From positions 124,001 through 188,000 of the forward strand of contig NZ_ADVZ01000002.1 in the NCBI RefSeq assembly GCF_000178995.1: DNA of 64,000 nucleotides, written 5' to 3'. Shown piece by piece: positions 19,062 to 28,949 of this stretch (positions are counted from its first letter, which is position 1; every line of letters starts with the position of its first letter). The stretch is from Afipia sp. 1NLS2. Lineage in GTDB: Bacteria > Pseudomonadota > Alphaproteobacteria > Rhizobiales > Xanthobacteraceae. The notes below the pieces were generated by a model that saw nothing but the letters and a program-made list of their open reading frames with translations, made no database searches and was not told the origin of the DNA. The translations under genes and the position numbers were made by a program.

Positions 19062-21194
19062 TTACTTGATGAGACCGGCGCCGCGCGCCCACTTGTACTT
19101 CGCACCGAGCACTTCCACCGGAAGCTCCGTCGAGTACGCGTAGGCAGGGATGCCATTCTGGTAGAGGTATTCGGAGGCTTCCTCGACTTCGACGTCGCCT
19201 GCCAGAGATGCGACCATCGGCTTCTCGAAGCCTTGGGCCTTCATCTCGTTCTTGATCTGCACCATGTTCTTCGCGAACACCATCGGCGGCGTCACGATCG
19301 TGTGCCAGTAGCCGAGGATCAGCGAGTGGATGCGATCGTCGGTGAGGCCGAGCTTCACGGTGTTGACGTAGGTGATCGGCGGCTCGCCACCGGTGATGTC
19401 GACCGGGTTACCGGACGCACCGAACGGCGGGATGAACTTGCGGAACGCCGCGTCGAGATCGGCAGGCATGGTCATCAGCGAGAGGCCGTTATCGACCACC
19501 GCGTCCGACAGCAGCACGCCCGAACCACCGGCACCCGTGATGATCAGGACGTTTTCGCCCTTCGGGGTCGGCAGCAACGGAACGCCGCGTGCGAACTCGA
19601 GGAGCTGGCGCAGCGAGCGGGCGCGGATCACGCCAGCCTGCTTGAAGACATCCTCGTAGATCTTGTCGTTGCCGGCGAGGGCGCCGGTGTGCGACGCCGC
19701 GGCCTTGGCGCCCGCGGAGGTGCGGCCACCCTTTAGCACGATAACCGGCTTCTTCTTGGACACGCGCCGGGCGGCATTCGCGAAAGCGCGGCCGTCCTTC
19801 AGGTCTTCGCAATGCATCGCGATGACGTTGGTGTTCTTGTCCTGCTCGAAGAAGGCGAGCAGATCGTCCTCGTCGATGTCCGACTTGTTGCCGAGACCGA
19901 CGATCGCGGAGACACCCATCTTGGCTGAACGCGAGAAGCCGATGATCGCCATGCCGATGCCGCCGGACTGCGACGACAGCGCCGCCGAACCCTTGACGTC
20001 GAACGCGGTGCAGAAGGTCGCGCAGAGGTTGGCCGGGGTGTAGTAGAAGCCGTAAATGTTCGGCCCCATCAGGCGGATGTCGTACTGCTTGCCGATCTTG
20101 ACGATCTCTTCCTGAAGCTCAGGCTCGTTGGCTTCGGCGAAGCCCGACGGAATGAGAACGGCGCCGGGGATCTTCTTCTCGCCGCACTCCTTCAGAGCGC
20201 CGGCAACGAACTTCGCCGGGATCGCGAACACCGCGACGTCGACTTCGCCGGGAATGTCCTTGACGCTCTTGTAGGCCTTGTGGCCGAGGATGTCGGCGGC
20301 CTTCGGGTGCACCGGATAGATGTTGCCCTTGTAGCCGCCGTTGATGAGGTTCTTCATCACGGAGTTGCCGATCTTGCCGTCTTCGGCAGAAGCGCCGATG
20401 ACCGCAACCGACTTCGGCATCATGATGCGGTTCATCGCCGTGACGATTTCCGAATCCGGACGCGGAGCCGGCTTCGGCTTGTAGTTGAAGTCGACGACGA
20501 TGCGCACGTCGGCGGCAATCGCGTCCTTCTTGGTGGCGAACACCGGGTTGAGGTCGAGCTCGACGATTTCGGGGAAGTCGGTCACGAGCTGCGAGACGCC
20601 GACGATGATGTTGGCCAGCGCGTCACGGTTCACGGCATCGCCGCCGCGAACGCCGTGCAGCATTTCCTTGGCCTGAATGCCGTCGAGCATCGACAGCGCA
20701 TCTTCCTTGGTTGCGGGCGCCATGCGGAAGGTGATGTCCTTGAGCACTTCGACGAGAACGCCGCCGAGGCCGAAGGCCACGAGCTTGCCGAACGAATCGT
20801 CGGTGATCGAACCGATGATGACTTCGGTGCCGCCGGTCAGCATCTGCTGAACCTGGATGCCCTCGATCTTCGCGTCGGCCTTGTACTTCTTGGCGTTCGC
20901 CAGAATCTGGTCGTAGGCAGCCTTCGCAGCCGCGTCGTCCTTGACGCCGACCACGACACCGCCGGCTTCGGTCTTGTGCAGAATGTCGGGGGAGACGATC
21001 TTCATCACCACCGGATAACCCATGCCGCCTGCGAGCTTGGTCGCTTCGTCAGCGGACTTCGCCAGACCTTCGCCGGGGACGGCGATTCCATAGGCGTCAC
21101 AAACCAGTTTGCCTTCCGGCGCAGTCAAGCTGTTGCGACCGTCGGCCTTGACCTTGTCAAGAACCTTGCGGACGGATGCTTTGTCGATTGCCAT
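19062..21194 (-). CDS. NDP-forming acyl-CoA synthetase, beta-alpha fused
   Basis: A 710-residue single-chain relative of acetyl-CoA synthetase (ADP-forming). The ATP-grasp domain comes first (about 1-235: GYPVVMKIVSPDILHKTEAG, FGLGGVLVEVLKD, ELDLNPVF). The CoA-binding domain follows (about 255-390: SVAVIGASAEDGKIGNSVM), then the ligase domains with the active histidine in AASHTGALAGND (about 510). This is the reverse of the alpha-beta order in archaeal-type AcdA. First gene of the operon with sucC and sucD; ATG at 21194. Substrate unknown; formate, oxalate, acetate or glycolate are possible given the setting. Confidence 0.88.
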   Translation of the reverse strand: MAIDKASVRKVLDKVKADGRNSLTAPEGKLVCDAYGIAVPGEGLAKSADEATKLAGGMGYPVVMKIVSPDILHKTEAGGVVVGVKDDAAAKAAYDQILANAKKYKADAKIEGIQVQQMLTGGTEVIIGSITDDSFGKLVAFGLGGVLVEVLKDITFRMAPATKEDALSMLDGIQAKEMLHGVRGGDAVNRDALANIIVGVSQLVTDFPEIVELDLNPVFATKKDAIAADVRIVVDFNYKPKPAPRPDSEIVTAMNRIMMPKSVAVIGASAEDGKIGNSVMKNLINGGYKGNIYPVHPKAADILGHKAYKSVKDIPGEVDVAVFAIPAKFVAGALKECGEKKIPGAVLIPSGFAEANEPELQEEIVKIGKQYDIRLMGPNIYGFYYTPANLCATFCTAFDVKGSAALSSQSGGIGMAIIGFSRSAKMGVSAIVGLGNKSDIDEDDLLAFFEQDKNTNVIAMHCEDLKDGRAFANAARRVSKKKPVIVLKGGRTSAGAKAAASHTGALAGNDKIYEDVFKQAGVIRARSLRQLLEFARGVPLLPTPKGENVLIITGAGGSGVLLSDAVVDNGLSLMTMPADLDAAFRKFIPPFGASGNPVDITGGEPPITYVNTVKLGLTDDRIHSLILGYWHTIVTPPMVFAKNMVQIKNEMKAQGFEKPMVASLAGDVEVEEASEYLYQNGIPAYAYSTELPVEVLGAKYKWARGAGLIK

Positions 21195-21406
21195 AAGTGA
21201 ACTCCGATGTTTTCAACGTTGATCGTCGCGTCTGCCGGTGGCTACCGGCGTTGCTTCTTGTATCGAACGGGACGTTGCCGTCCGTTCAGATTGGTTTCCG
21301 AGGTTGATCCGCTGGCCGCTACGGCCATGTCAGAGCAATCGGCTTGTAATTCTTTCGCCGCCGCTTTTGCCGGGTGGCGTGGTCGTTTTCAAATGCTTTT
21401 GCCCGT

Positions 21407-21446
21407 TTGGCATTCCAAATATCAGGCGTGGCATACCGGATATTAG
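21407..21446 (-). promoter_or_regulatory. Two degenerate operator copies before the acyl-CoA synthetase operon
   Basis: TTGGCAT-N5-ATATCAG at 21407-21425 and GTGGCAT-N5-ATATTAG at 21428-21446 each keep the left arm of the island operator and a weakened right arm. They begin 21 bases apart, two helical turns, on the same DNA face, and lie 213-252 bases before the start at 21194. Cooperative binding is possible. Confidence 0.35.
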
Positions 21447-21479
21447 ACATGCTTGATATCGGATTTGTCAAAGGCGGGA

Positions 21480-21501
21480 GCCCGCCGGAATTCCGGCGGG
21501 C
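21480..21501 (-). terminator. Perfect hairpin after the oxalate:formate antiporter gene
   Basis: GCCCGCCGGAA (21480-21490) is directly followed by TTCCGGCGGGC (21491-21501), a perfect 22-base palindrome 17 bases past the antiporter stop. The minus-strand run after it is only moderately T-rich, so termination strength is uncertain. Confidence 0.6.
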
Positions 21502-21518
21502 CCGATTTTGATAGGGTT

Positions 21519-22823
21519 TTAAGCGGCCAACTGACCTGCGGCGTTTGGAAGCTGGCTGTTCATAACAACAGACTTGCGCCAGGGCTTCAACACCACAACG
21601 GCGAGCAGCGAGGCGAGGATGTTCGCACCTGCAGCAAGCAGGAAGACGCCATCCCAGCTACCCGTGGCCTGCTGCATGTAATTGCCGAACGGCACCAGAA
21701 GCGCCGCAAAGCCCTTCGCGGTGTAAAGCATACCCGCGTTGGTGGTTGCAAACTTCGAACCGAAGGTGTCGGTGCAGGCAGCGGGGAATAGGCTGTAAAT
21801 TTCACCCCAGGCAAAGAACACGGTGCCGGTGAGAATCACGAACCACACCGGATCGTGGCCCCACATGTAAAGCGCCGCGATGCCGAGGCCTTCCAGGCCG
21901 AATGCGATGAACATGGTGTTCTCGCGGCCGATCTTGTCCGAGACCCAGCCGAAGGCCGGGCGGGTGAGGCCATTCAGCACGCGGTCGATTGTCGCTGCGA
22001 AGGTCACGGTGGTCATTGTCAGACCCATCAGGGTCACAGGCATGTTGGTGAGATGCCAGTCGGCAGCGATCGGCTTCAGGTTGGCAGTGACGAGCAGGCC
22101 GCCTGCGCCGACGATGACGAACATGAAATACATCAGCCAGAACACGCCGGTCTTGGCGACTTCGCTCGGGCCGTAGTCGCGGCGAGTCTGCTGGATGTTG
22201 GTGTTCACCACAGGCTGCGGCGCCTGGCCGGGCTTCGGCGCCATGATGAAGATCGCGAGGATCATGCAGATCACGCCCTGACCGATGCCGAAGTTGAAGA
22301 ACGCAGCCTGGAAGCCGTCGTTCTTGATCATCGCCTGAATGGGAGCGACGGTGAGGGCAGAGCCAGCGCCGAAACCAGCAGCGGTGATGCCCGCGCAAAG
22401 GCCGCGCTTGTCCGGAAACCACTTCAGCGCGTTACCGACGCAAGTGCCGTACACGGCACCGGCGCCAACGCCAGCGATGATCTGGCCGATGTAGAAGCCG
22501 GTCAGCGACGTTGCGTAAGCATTGATAACCCAGCCGATGGCGCAGAAGGCGCCGCCCATCATGATGACGAGGCGCGGGCCGTATTTGTCGACGATCCAGC
22601 CTTCAACCGGCACGAGCCAGGTTTCGAACAGGACGAAAAGTGTGAAAGCCCACTGGATCGACGCGCGATCCCAGCCGAACTGCTTTTGGATGTCGGGGAC
22701 GAAGAACGTCCATCCGTACTGAAGATTCGCGATCATCACCATGCAGCCGACGCCGATCGCTAGCTGAGTCCAGCGATAGCCGTCACTGACACGGGTGGCG
22801 CCATTACCTACCGATTCTGTCAT
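21519..22823 (-). CDS. oxlT: Oxalate:formate antiporter, OFA family of the major facilitator superfamily
   Basis: A 434-residue membrane carrier with about 12 hydrophobic segments that, as in Oxalobacter OxlT, would exchange external oxalate for internal formate. Family signatures include the first-loop YGWTFFVPDIQKQFGW, GVGAGAVYGTCVGNALKWFPD, NGLTRPAFGWVSDKIGR with an arginine corresponding to OxlT Arg272, and MLYTAKGFAALLVP with the lysine corresponding to Lys355. Both charged residues are substrate ligands in OxlT. It is divergent from oxc across a 657-base spacer, with an operator copy 49 bases before its start. Formate released by frc would be the counter-substrate. Confidence 0.92.
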   Translation of the reverse strand: MTESVGNGATRVSDGYRWTQLAIGVGCMVMIANLQYGWTFFVPDIQKQFGWDRASIQWAFTLFVLFETWLVPVEGWIVDKYGPRLVIMMGGAFCAIGWVINAYATSLTGFYIGQIIAGVGAGAVYGTCVGNALKWFPDKRGLCAGITAAGFGAGSALTVAPIQAMIKNDGFQAAFFNFGIGQGVICMILAIFIMAPKPGQAPQPVVNTNIQQTRRDYGPSEVAKTGVFWLMYFMFVIVGAGGLLVTANLKPIAADWHLTNMPVTLMGLTMTTVTFAATIDRVLNGLTRPAFGWVSDKIGRENTMFIAFGLEGLGIAALYMWGHDPVWFVILTGTVFFAWGEIYSLFPAACTDTFGSKFATTNAGMLYTAKGFAALLVPFGNYMQQATGSWDGVFLLAAGANILASLLAVVVLKPWRKSVVMNSQLPNAAGQLAA

Positions 22824-22871
22824 AACATTCCTCCCAAAGCACCTTCTTTAGTCGAAGTGCGTAGGGTGATT

Positions 22872-22890
22872 TTGGTATATGATATGCCAA
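22872..22890 (-). promoter_or_regulatory. Operator before the antiporter gene
   Basis: TTGGTATATGATATGCCAA, a near-perfect 19-bp palindrome, 49 bases upstream of the antiporter start. Arms TTGGTAT and ATGCCAA with five bases between match the gcl and oxc copies. Position near the expected promoter suggests repression. Confidence 0.6.
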
Positions 22891-23147
22891 TAGGCAAGAG
22901 GGTCGTGTTCAAAACTGCCTTGTTGTTCGCCGTTTTCGCAAATGCGAACTTGAGATCTGGACGAATACGTCCGCGTTACACATTATAATTACAGAAGAAA
23001 TTTCCTCGTCCTTTTTTCTGGGGCGCGAAGGGCAGTCCTCGTGGATTCTGCATCGCAAAATTTCTGCTAGTCCCGGCATGTCGGAAGACATGTTTGCCGC
23101 GCGACATTTGGCCTGTCGCAAGGATTGGGCATGGTGACGCTTCCTCG

Positions 23148-23173
23148 TTGACAGTTGGTATTTAGTATGCCAA
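23148..23173 (+). promoter_or_regulatory. oxc promoter with operator
   Basis: A perfect -35 hexamer TTGACA (23148-23153) is followed one base later by the 19-bp palindrome TTGGTATTTAGTATGCCAA (23155-23173), which fills the spacer. No good -10 is obvious at the right distance. The site is about 308 bases before the oxc start codon. Confidence 0.55.
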
Positions 23174-23239
23174 TGAATTTTTCCAGCAACGATGGCGCAT
23201 TTCATATGCGGTCTGTCGGATGCAATCTGGTTGTGGCGA

Positions 23240-23374
23240 TCAGTGGAGTCCGCCTGCCTCGGCCGATATCTTCACCGCTTCGGCAGTGACGATTGGTTGC
23301 GGTACATGGCAGCCGACCACACGTTCACGGGCTAGATAGATCTGCAGCGGATGTAAAACCTCATCTTGAGCCAT
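23240..23374 (-). CDS. Small open frame (44 residues) in the antiporter-oxc spacer, unrecognised
   Basis: ATG at 23374 to TGA at 23240. The product contains PLQIYLARERVVGCHV and ends AEAVKISAEAGGLH, with codon use that looks protein-like. No clear ribosome site precedes it. It could be a small protein, the 3' remnant of a lost gene, or chance. I do not recognise a family. Confidence 0.25.
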   Translation of the reverse strand: MAQDEVLHPLQIYLARERVVGCHVPQPIVTAEAVKISAEAGGLH

Positions 23375-23480
23375 GATTTTACGTACGACGATCCATCAAC
23401 ACGCAAACGGCTCGATCCTCGCGAGCTAGTCACCTCGATAGAAAACCGCGTGAAGCGGAATGAACCCTGGGAGGGTACTG

Positions 23481-25220
23481 ATGTCAGTAGCAGCAGTAGC
23501 AAACGTTGATACCAATGCGGCAGAGCAGGAATTGACGGATGGCTTCCATCTCGTCATCGACGCGCTCAAGCTGAACGATATCAACACGATTTATGCAGTG
23601 CCGGGGATTCCGATTTCGGATCTTTGCCGCATGGCGCAGGGCGAGGGCATCCGTGTCATCTCGTTCCGCCACGAGCAGAACGCCGGCAACGCCGCCGCGA
23701 TCGCCGGATATCTGACCAAGAAGCCAGGCATCTGCCTCACCGTTTCGGCTCCCGGCTTCCTCAACGGTCTGACCGCGCTGGCCAACGCCACCACCAACTG
23801 TTTCCCGATGATCCTGATCTCCGGCTCGTCCGAGCGCGAGATCGTTGACCTGCAGCAGGGCGACTACGAAGAAATGGATCAGCTGGCGATCGCCAAGCCG
23901 CTCTGCAAGGCGGCCTTCCGCGTGCTGCACGCGCAGGATGTCGGCATCGGTATCGCCCGCGCGATCCGCGCTGCATGCTCGGGCCGCCCTGGCGGCGTCT
24001 ATCTCGACCTGCCGGCGAAGTTCTTCTCGCAGGTCATGACCGCGGAAGAGGGCAACAAGTCGCTCGTCAAGGTTATCGACCCCGCGCCGGAGCAGATTCC
24101 TGCGCCGCACGCCGTCAAGCGCGCGCTCGACGTTCTCAAGAGTGCCAAGCGTCCTCTGATCATTCTGGGCAAGGGCGCTTCCTACGCCCAGGTCGACGAC
24201 AAGATCCGTGAGCTGGTCGAAAAGACCGGCATTCCGTTCCTGCCGATGTCGATGGCGAAGGGTATCCTGCCGGATACGCATCCGCAGTCGGCAGGTGCCG
24301 CACGTTCGACCGTGCTGAAGGATTCGGACGTTGTGCTGCTGATCGGCGCACGCCTCAACTGGCTCCTGTCGCACGGCAAGGGCAAGAGCTGGGGCTCCGC
24401 GCCGAAGAAGTTCATCCAGATCGACATCGAGCCGAAGGAAATGGACTCGAACGTCGAGATCGTTGCTCCTCTCGTCGGCGATATCGGCTCCTGCGTGTCC
24501 GCGCTGCTCGGTGGTATCGACAGCAAGTGGGCGAAGGCACCGTCCGACTGGACCGGCGCCGTCAACGCCAAGAAGGAAGCCAACATCGCCAAGATGGCTC
24601 CGAAGCTGATGAACAACGCTTCGCCGATGAACTACCACAGCGCGCTCGGCGCGTTGCGCGATGTCATCAAGGCGCGGCCGGATGCGATCCTGGTCAATGA
24701 AGGCGCCAACACGCTCGACCTCGCACGCGGCATTATCGACATGTATCAGCCGCGCAAGCGTCTCGATGTCGGCACCTGGGGTGTCATGGGCATCGGCATG
24801 GGCTTCGCCGTGGCGGCCGCAGTCGAGACCGGCAAGCCGGTTCTCGCTGTCGAGGGCGACAGTGCCTTCGGTTTCTCCGGCATGGAGGTGGAGACGATCT
24901 GCCGCTACAACCTGCCGGTCTGCGTCGTGATCTTCAACAACAATGGCATCTATCGTGGCACCGACGTCAATCCGACGGGCGGGGCGGATGTTGCGCCGAT
25001 GGTGTTCGTGAAGGACGCTCGCTACGACAAGATGATGGAAGCGTTCGGTGGTGTCGGCGCTCATGTGACGACGCCGGATGAACTGAAGCGTGCCGTCAGC
25101 GCCGCGATGGATTCCGGCAAGCCGACCCTCATCAACGCGGTGATCGATCCGGCGGCGGGTACCGAGAGCGGCAACATCGGCAGCCTCAACCCGCAGAGCG
25201 TGGTTGTGAAGAAGAAATGA
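23481..25220 (+). CDS. oxc: Oxalyl-CoA decarboxylase
   Basis: Thiamine-diphosphate enzyme converting oxalyl-CoA to formyl-CoA and CO2. The 579 residues follow Oxalobacter Oxc closely: [17 protein letters not shown] with catalytic Glu65 (Glu56 in Oxalobacter), [40 protein letters not shown], and the ThDP/Mg motif [19 protein letters not shown] with NNNGIY. ATG 23481 is preferred over an in-frame ATG at 23460 because GGGAGGG lies between them at the right distance. frc follows 76 bases after its stop. It has a long leader and an upstream operator shared with gcl and the antiporter gene. Confidence 0.97.
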   Translation: MSVAAVANVDTNAAEQELTDGFHLVIDALKLNDINTIYAVPGIPISDLCRMAQGEGIRVISFRHEQNAGNAAAIAGYLTKKPGICLTVSAPGFLNGLTALANATTNCFPMILISGSSEREIVDLQQGDYEEMDQLAIAKPLCKAAFRVLHAQDVGIGIARAIRAACSGRPGGVYLDLPAKFFSQVMTAEEGNKSLVKVIDPAPEQIPAPHAVKRALDVLKSAKRPLIILGKGASYAQVDDKIRELVEKTGIPFLPMSMAKGILPDTHPQSAGAARSTVLKDSDVVLLIGARLNWLLSHGKGKSWGSAPKKFIQIDIEPKEMDSNVEIVAPLVGDIGSCVSALLGGIDSKWAKAPSDWTGAVNAKKEANIAKMAPKLMNNASPMNYHSALGALRDVIKARPDAILVNEGANTLDLARGIIDMYQPRKRLDVGTWGVMGIGMGFAVAAAVETGKPVLAVEGDSAFGFSGMEVETICRYNLPVCVVIFNNNGIYRGTDVNPTGGADVAPMVFVKDARYDKMMEAFGGVGAHVTTPDELKRAVSAAMDSGKPTLINAVIDPAAGTESGNIGSLNPQSVVVKKK

Positions 25221-25296
25221 GTGATAACCCCGGCGCTGCTTCCTCCGGGGAGTGGCGCCGGGACCAACGGCCAATAAGAATCAACTGGAGGAAGCT

Positions 25297-26571
25297 ATGA
25301 CGAAGGCGCTCAACGGGGTCCGTATTCTGGACTTTACTCACGTTCAATCAGGACCGACTTGTACTCAGTTGCTTGCGTGGTTCGGCGCGGACGTTATCAA
25401 GGTTGAGCGTCCCGGCACCGGCGACATTACCCGCGGTCAGCTTCAGGATGTCCCGAACGCGGACAGCCTCTACTTCACGATGCTGAACCACAACAAGCGC
25501 TCTCTCACGCTCGACGCGAAGAACCCGAAGGGCAAGGAAGTCCTGACCGCGCTCATGAAGAGCTGCGATGTCATGGTCGAGAACTTCGCTCCCGGCGTGC
25601 TGGATCGCATGGGCTTCTCCTGGGAGAACATCCAGAAGATCAACCCGAAGCTGATCGTCGCTTCGATCAAGGGCTTCGGCCCCGGTCCGTTCGAGGACTG
25701 CAAAGTTTACGAAAACGTCGCGCAGTGCACCGGCGGTTCGGCTTCGACCACGGGCTTCCGTGATGGACTGCCGCTCGTGACCGGCGCCCAGATCGGCGAC
25801 AGCGGCACCGGCCTGCATCTCGCCCTCGGCATCGTCACCGCGCTTTATCACCGCACCCATTCGGGCAAGGGCCAGCGCGTCACCGTCGCGATGCAGGACA
25901 GCGTGCTCAACCTTTGCCGCGTCAAGCTGCGCGACCAGCAGCGCCTCGCTCACGGCCCGCTCAAGGAATACAGCCAGTTCGGCGAAGGCATCCCATTCGG
26001 CGATGCGACCCCGCGCGCTGGCAACGATTCCGGTGGTGGCCAGCCGGGCCGCATCCTGAAGTGCAAGGGCTGGGAAACCGACCCGAACGCCTACCTCTAC
26101 TTCATCACCCAGGCTCCGGTCTGGGAGAAGATCTGCGATGTGATCGGCGAGCCGACCTGGAAGACCGACCCGAACTACGCCAAGCCGGCCGCTCGTCTGC
26201 CGCGCCTGAACGAGATCTTCGGACGCATCGAACAGTGGACCATGACCAAGACCAAGTTCGAGTGCATGGACATCCTCAACAAGGTCGACATTCCGTGCGG
26301 CCCGATCCTGTCGATGAAGGAAATCTCCGAGGACAAGTCGTTGTATGCGACCGGCACTCTCGTCGAGGTCGATCACCCGACCCGTGGCAAGTACATCTCG
26401 GTCGGCAATCCGATCAAGCTGTCCGACAGCCCGGCGGAAGTCGTCCGTTCGCCGCTGCTGGGTGAGCACACCGACGAAATCCTGCGCGACGTTCTGAAGT
26501 TTTCCGAGAGCCAGATCGGCGATATCCGCTCGTCCGGCGCGCTCGGCGAAGTTCCGCTCGCCGCTGAGTAA
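25297..26571 (+). CDS. frc: Formyl-CoA:oxalate CoA-transferase
   Basis: Class III CoA-transferase moving CoA from formyl-CoA to oxalate, regenerating oxalyl-CoA for Oxc and releasing formate. The 424 residues align with Oxalobacter Frc and E. coli Yfd[15 protein letters not shown] (Gln17), the nucleophilic Asp168 in [12 protein letters not shown] (Asp169 in Frc), [10 protein letters not shown] in the glycine loop, [13 protein letters not shown], and [11 protein letters not shown]. At the Trp48 position of Oxalobacter Frc it has Gln48, as in YfdW. ATG 25297 follows GGAGGA; an in-frame ATG 45 bases earlier lacks one. Confidence 0.97.
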   Translation: MTKALNGVRILDFTHVQSGPTCTQLLAWFGADVIKVERPGTGDITRGQLQDVPNADSLYFTMLNHNKRSLTLDAKNPKGKEVLTALMKSCDVMVENFAPGVLDRMGFSWENIQKINPKLIVASIKGFGPGPFEDCKVYENVAQCTGGSASTTGFRDGLPLVTGAQIGDSGTGLHLALGIVTALYHRTHSGKGQRVTVAMQDSVLNLCRVKLRDQQRLAHGPLKEYSQFGEGIPFGDATPRAGNDSGGGQPGRILKCKGWETDPNAYLYFITQAPVWEKICDVIGEPTWKTDPNYAKPAARLPRLNEIFGRIEQWTMTKTKFECMDILNKVDIPCGPILSMKEISEDKSLYATGTLVEVDHPTRGKYISVGNPIKLSDSPAEVVRSPLLGEHTDEILRDVLKFSESQIGDIRSSGALGEVPLAAE

Positions 26572-26598
26572 TTAAGGTCTCTCCCCCGAGGATGACCT

Positions 26599-26628
26599 GG
26601 CCGGGGCTAAGCCCCGGCCTTTTTTTTA
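26599..26628 (+). terminator. Intrinsic terminator after frc
   Basis: GGCCGGGGC (26599-26607) and GCCCCGGCC (26611-26619) form a nine-pair GC stem with a TAA loop, followed by an unbroken T run. It closes the oxc-frc unit and separates it from the ABC operon. Confidence 0.95.
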
Positions 26629-26813
26629 TTTCTGCATGACTTCTGATTTCCTCGCGTTGCGATGCAACGTGACTGTGCGATTTTCCGCACTCGATATTCC
26701 GTGACGCAGCAATTGCGATGCATCTTTAAACGATAGTGGCAAGCCGCAACGGTTGCGTTTTTCTGTCGCAGCCTTATCAAGCGATGTCTAATTTTCGTGA
26801 GAGAGAGCGGGTG

Positions 26814-28037
26814 ATGGCCATGTCGAACGAATTGATCTCCAAAAAGACTTTGATTGCGGCGGCTTCTGCGGCCGTACTGGCATTTGCCGCCAATCCGGCG
26901 GTGGCAAAGGACATTGTTTTCGGCGCGTCTGTGCAGTTGACCGGCCCGGTCGCCAACACCGGCCGCTACTATCGCGACGCCTATGAGCTTGCGATCGAGA
27001 AGATCAATGCAGCCGGCGGCGTGAAGGTCGGCAACGAAAAGCGCAAGGTCGTTCTGAAGATTTATGACAACCAGTCCGATGTGAATTTGAGCGTGCGGCA
27101 GTACACCCAGCTCGTTTCGCAGGACAAGGTTGATTTCCTGCTCGGGCCGTTCGCCAGCAACTTCGCGCTGGCCGACTCCGCCGTCTCGGAAAAGTACAAG
27201 ATTCCGATGGTGCAGGGCGGTGGCGCTTCGGACCAGATCTTCGCCCGTAAATTCAAGTATATCTTCGGCACGCTGGCGCCCGCCAGCAACTACTTCGGTT
27301 CCACCATCGAGATGATGAAGGGTCTGAAGCCTGCGCCGAAGTCAGTGGCGTTGCTGTACGCCGATGATTCCTTCGACGTGTCGGTGGGTGACGGCACCCG
27401 GCCGAAGCTGAAGGCGGCGGGTTTCGACATCGTGATGGACGAGCGCTACAGCACCAACGCGACCGACTTCAACTCGCTGTTGTCGCAGATCCGCAGCAAG
27501 AACGTCGACGCGGTGCTGGTCGCGGGTCACGAGACTGAAATTCTCAACTTCGTTCGCCAGGCCAAGAGCCTGACGGTTGCGCCGAAGATGTATTCGTTCA
27601 CGGTCGGCGTTCCGAGCGAGGATTTCCGCAAGGCACTCGGCAAGGATGCCGACTACGCTTTCGGCATGACGGCCTGGCTGCCTTCGGCTGATCTGAAGGA
27701 CCGCTGGTTCGGTGACGCGGCGAAGTTCGAGGCTGAGTACAAGACCAAGTTCAACTATGAGCCGGACTATCACGCCGCTTCCGGTGCCGCCGACGTCGAG
27801 GCGCTGGTTCAGGCGATCGAGGATGTCGGTTCGACCGATCCTGCGAAGGTTCGCGATGCGCTCGCCAAGGTGAAGTTCGACAGCATCTATGGTCCGATCG
27901 CGTTTGGCGCAAACGGCCAGATCGATCTGCCGCAGACCGTGATCCAGGTGCAGGGCGACAAGCTGGTTGCGATCCATGGCACCAAGGGGGCGATCAACCC
28001 CGCTAAGTACCCGATGCCGGCCTGGAATGCGCGCTAG
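26814..28037 (+). CDS. Branched-chain amino acid-type ABC transporter, periplasmic binding protein
   Basis: About 407 residues. A Sec signal peptide (about 1-31, ending AANPAVA) is followed by a LivK-type domain starting [21 protein letters not shown], then [14 protein letters not shown] and [13 protein letters not shown]. This class binds amino acids, amides, urea, or aromatic and short carboxylates; specificity is not readable. ATG 26814 lies after a GA-rich ribosome site; 26820 is an alternative. It starts a five-gene transporter operon immediately after the oxalate genes, with 242 bases including a terminator between, so it is probably transcribed separately. Confidence 0.9.
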   Translation: MAMSNELISKKTLIAAASAAVLAFAANPAVAKDIVFGASVQLTGPVANTGRYYRDAYELAIEKINAAGGVKVGNEKRKVVLKIYDNQSDVNLSVRQYTQLVSQDKVDFLLGPFASNFALADSAVSEKYKIPMVQGGGASDQIFARKFKYIFGTLAPASNYFGSTIEMMKGLKPAPKSVALLYADDSFDVSVGDGTRPKLKAAGFDIVMDERYSTNATDFNSLLSQIRSKNVDAVLVAGHETEILNFVRQAKSLTVAPKMYSFTVGVPSEDFRKALGKDADYAFGMTAWLPSADLKDRWFGDAAKFEAEYKTKFNYEPDYHAASGAADVEALVQAIEDVGSTDPAKVRDALAKVKFDSIYGPIAFGANGQIDLPQTVIQVQGDKLVAIHGTKGAINPAKYPMPAWNAR

Positions 28038-28085
28038 GCCCTGGGCTTAGCGTCGCTGTTCTGAGGCTGAAGGGGAGGGGCTACC

Positions 28086-28949
28086 TTGGATCTGCTGCTA
28101 CAAATCCTGATTAACGGCGTACTGCTCGGAGGGCTGTACGCCGTTATGGCCTTGGGCCTGGCATTGGTTTGGGGCGTGCTCAATATCGTCAATCTGGCGC
28201 ACGGAGCATTCATCATGCTCGGCGCCTATTTGTCATGGCATCTCTATACGTATCTCGGCATTGATCCCTTCCTCGGATTGCCGATTACGGCGGTGGTGAT
28301 GTTCGCGGTTGGCTACGCGATGCAGCGGGGGCTTCTGAACCTCGTCGTCAAGGCACCGATGTTCAACACGCTGCTCATCACGTTCGGGTTGGAAGTGGTG
28401 CTGACCTATCTGGCGCAGCTCGCATTCTCCGCCGACTTCCGCACCATCAATCCGTCCTATGCTGGTAACAGCATCCAGATCGGCACCGTGGTGCTGCCGC
28501 TGGCCCGGCTTCTGGCGTTCGGCATCGCCATCGTGTTGACGCTCGCGATGTGGCTGTTTCTTCTGCATACGCGGCTTGGCCGCGCGATCCGGGCGACCGC
28601 GCAGAACCTCGTCGCCGCGCGTCTTTACGGCGTCGAGCCGCGCCATCTTTACGCGATGACCTTCGGCATCGGCATCGGTCTTGCCGGTGCCGCGGGCGGC
28701 CTTTATGGCACCGTCTCGCAGATCAATCCGTATATCGGCGCGACGCTGACAGCCAAATCGTTCGCAATCGCCATTATCGGCGGCCTCGACAATCCGCTCG
28801 GCGTCATCGTCGGTGGCCTGTTCCTCGGCATCATTGAATCGCTTGCGGTACTCTATATCGGCGCGACCTTTGCTGACGTGGCGAGCTTCGGCGTTCTGGT
28901 GCTGGTGTTGATCGTGCGGCCCAGCGGCCTGCTTGGAAAAACAGCATGA
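28086..28949 (+). CDS. Branched-chain amino acid-type ABC transporter permease (LivH family)
   Basis: A 287-residue membrane protein with about eight hydrophobic segments. It begins DLLLQILINGVLLGGLYAVM, contains the LivH motif LVWGVLNIVNLAHGAFIMLG near the start, and AKSFAIAIIGGLDNPLGVIV for ATPase contact near the end. The start is TTG 28086, supported by the strong purine run AAGGGGAGGGG just upstream. It overlaps the LivM-like gene by four bases (ATGA). Confidence 0.92.
   Translation: MDLLLQILINGVLLGGLYAVMALGLALVWGVLNIVNLAHGAFIMLGAYLSWHLYTYLGIDPFLGLPITAVVMFAVGYAMQRGLLNLVVKAPMFNTLLITFGLEVVLTYLAQLAFSADFRTINPSYAGNSIQIGTVVLPLARLLAFGIAIVLTLAMWLFLLHTRLGRAIRATAQNLVAARLYGVEPRHLYAMTFGIGIGLAGAAGGLYGTVSQINPYIGATLTAKSFAIAIIGGLDNPLGVIVGGLFLGIIESLAVLYIGATFADVASFGVLVLVLIVRPSGLLGKTA

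Larger units (their letters stand above)
22824..23480. other. Long divergent regulatory spacer between antiporter gene and oxc
   Basis: The 657-base spacer holds two strong operator palindromes (22872-22890 and 23155-23173). A 307-base stretch runs from the second operator to the oxc start and has no large gene. A 44-codon open frame on the minus strand (23240-23374) lies in it. The oxc ribosome site GGGAGGG is at 23469-23475. The length before oxc leaves room for a long untranslated leader. Confidence 0.55.

Noticed and set aside
22909-23205. 98-codon minus-strand open frame in the antiporter-oxc spacer
   Set aside because: Overlaps the oxc promoter-operator, has no ribosome site and no protein-like composition.
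23484-25274. 596-codon open frame antisense to oxc
   Set aside because: Shadow of the oxalyl-CoA decarboxylase gene; no recognisable motif.
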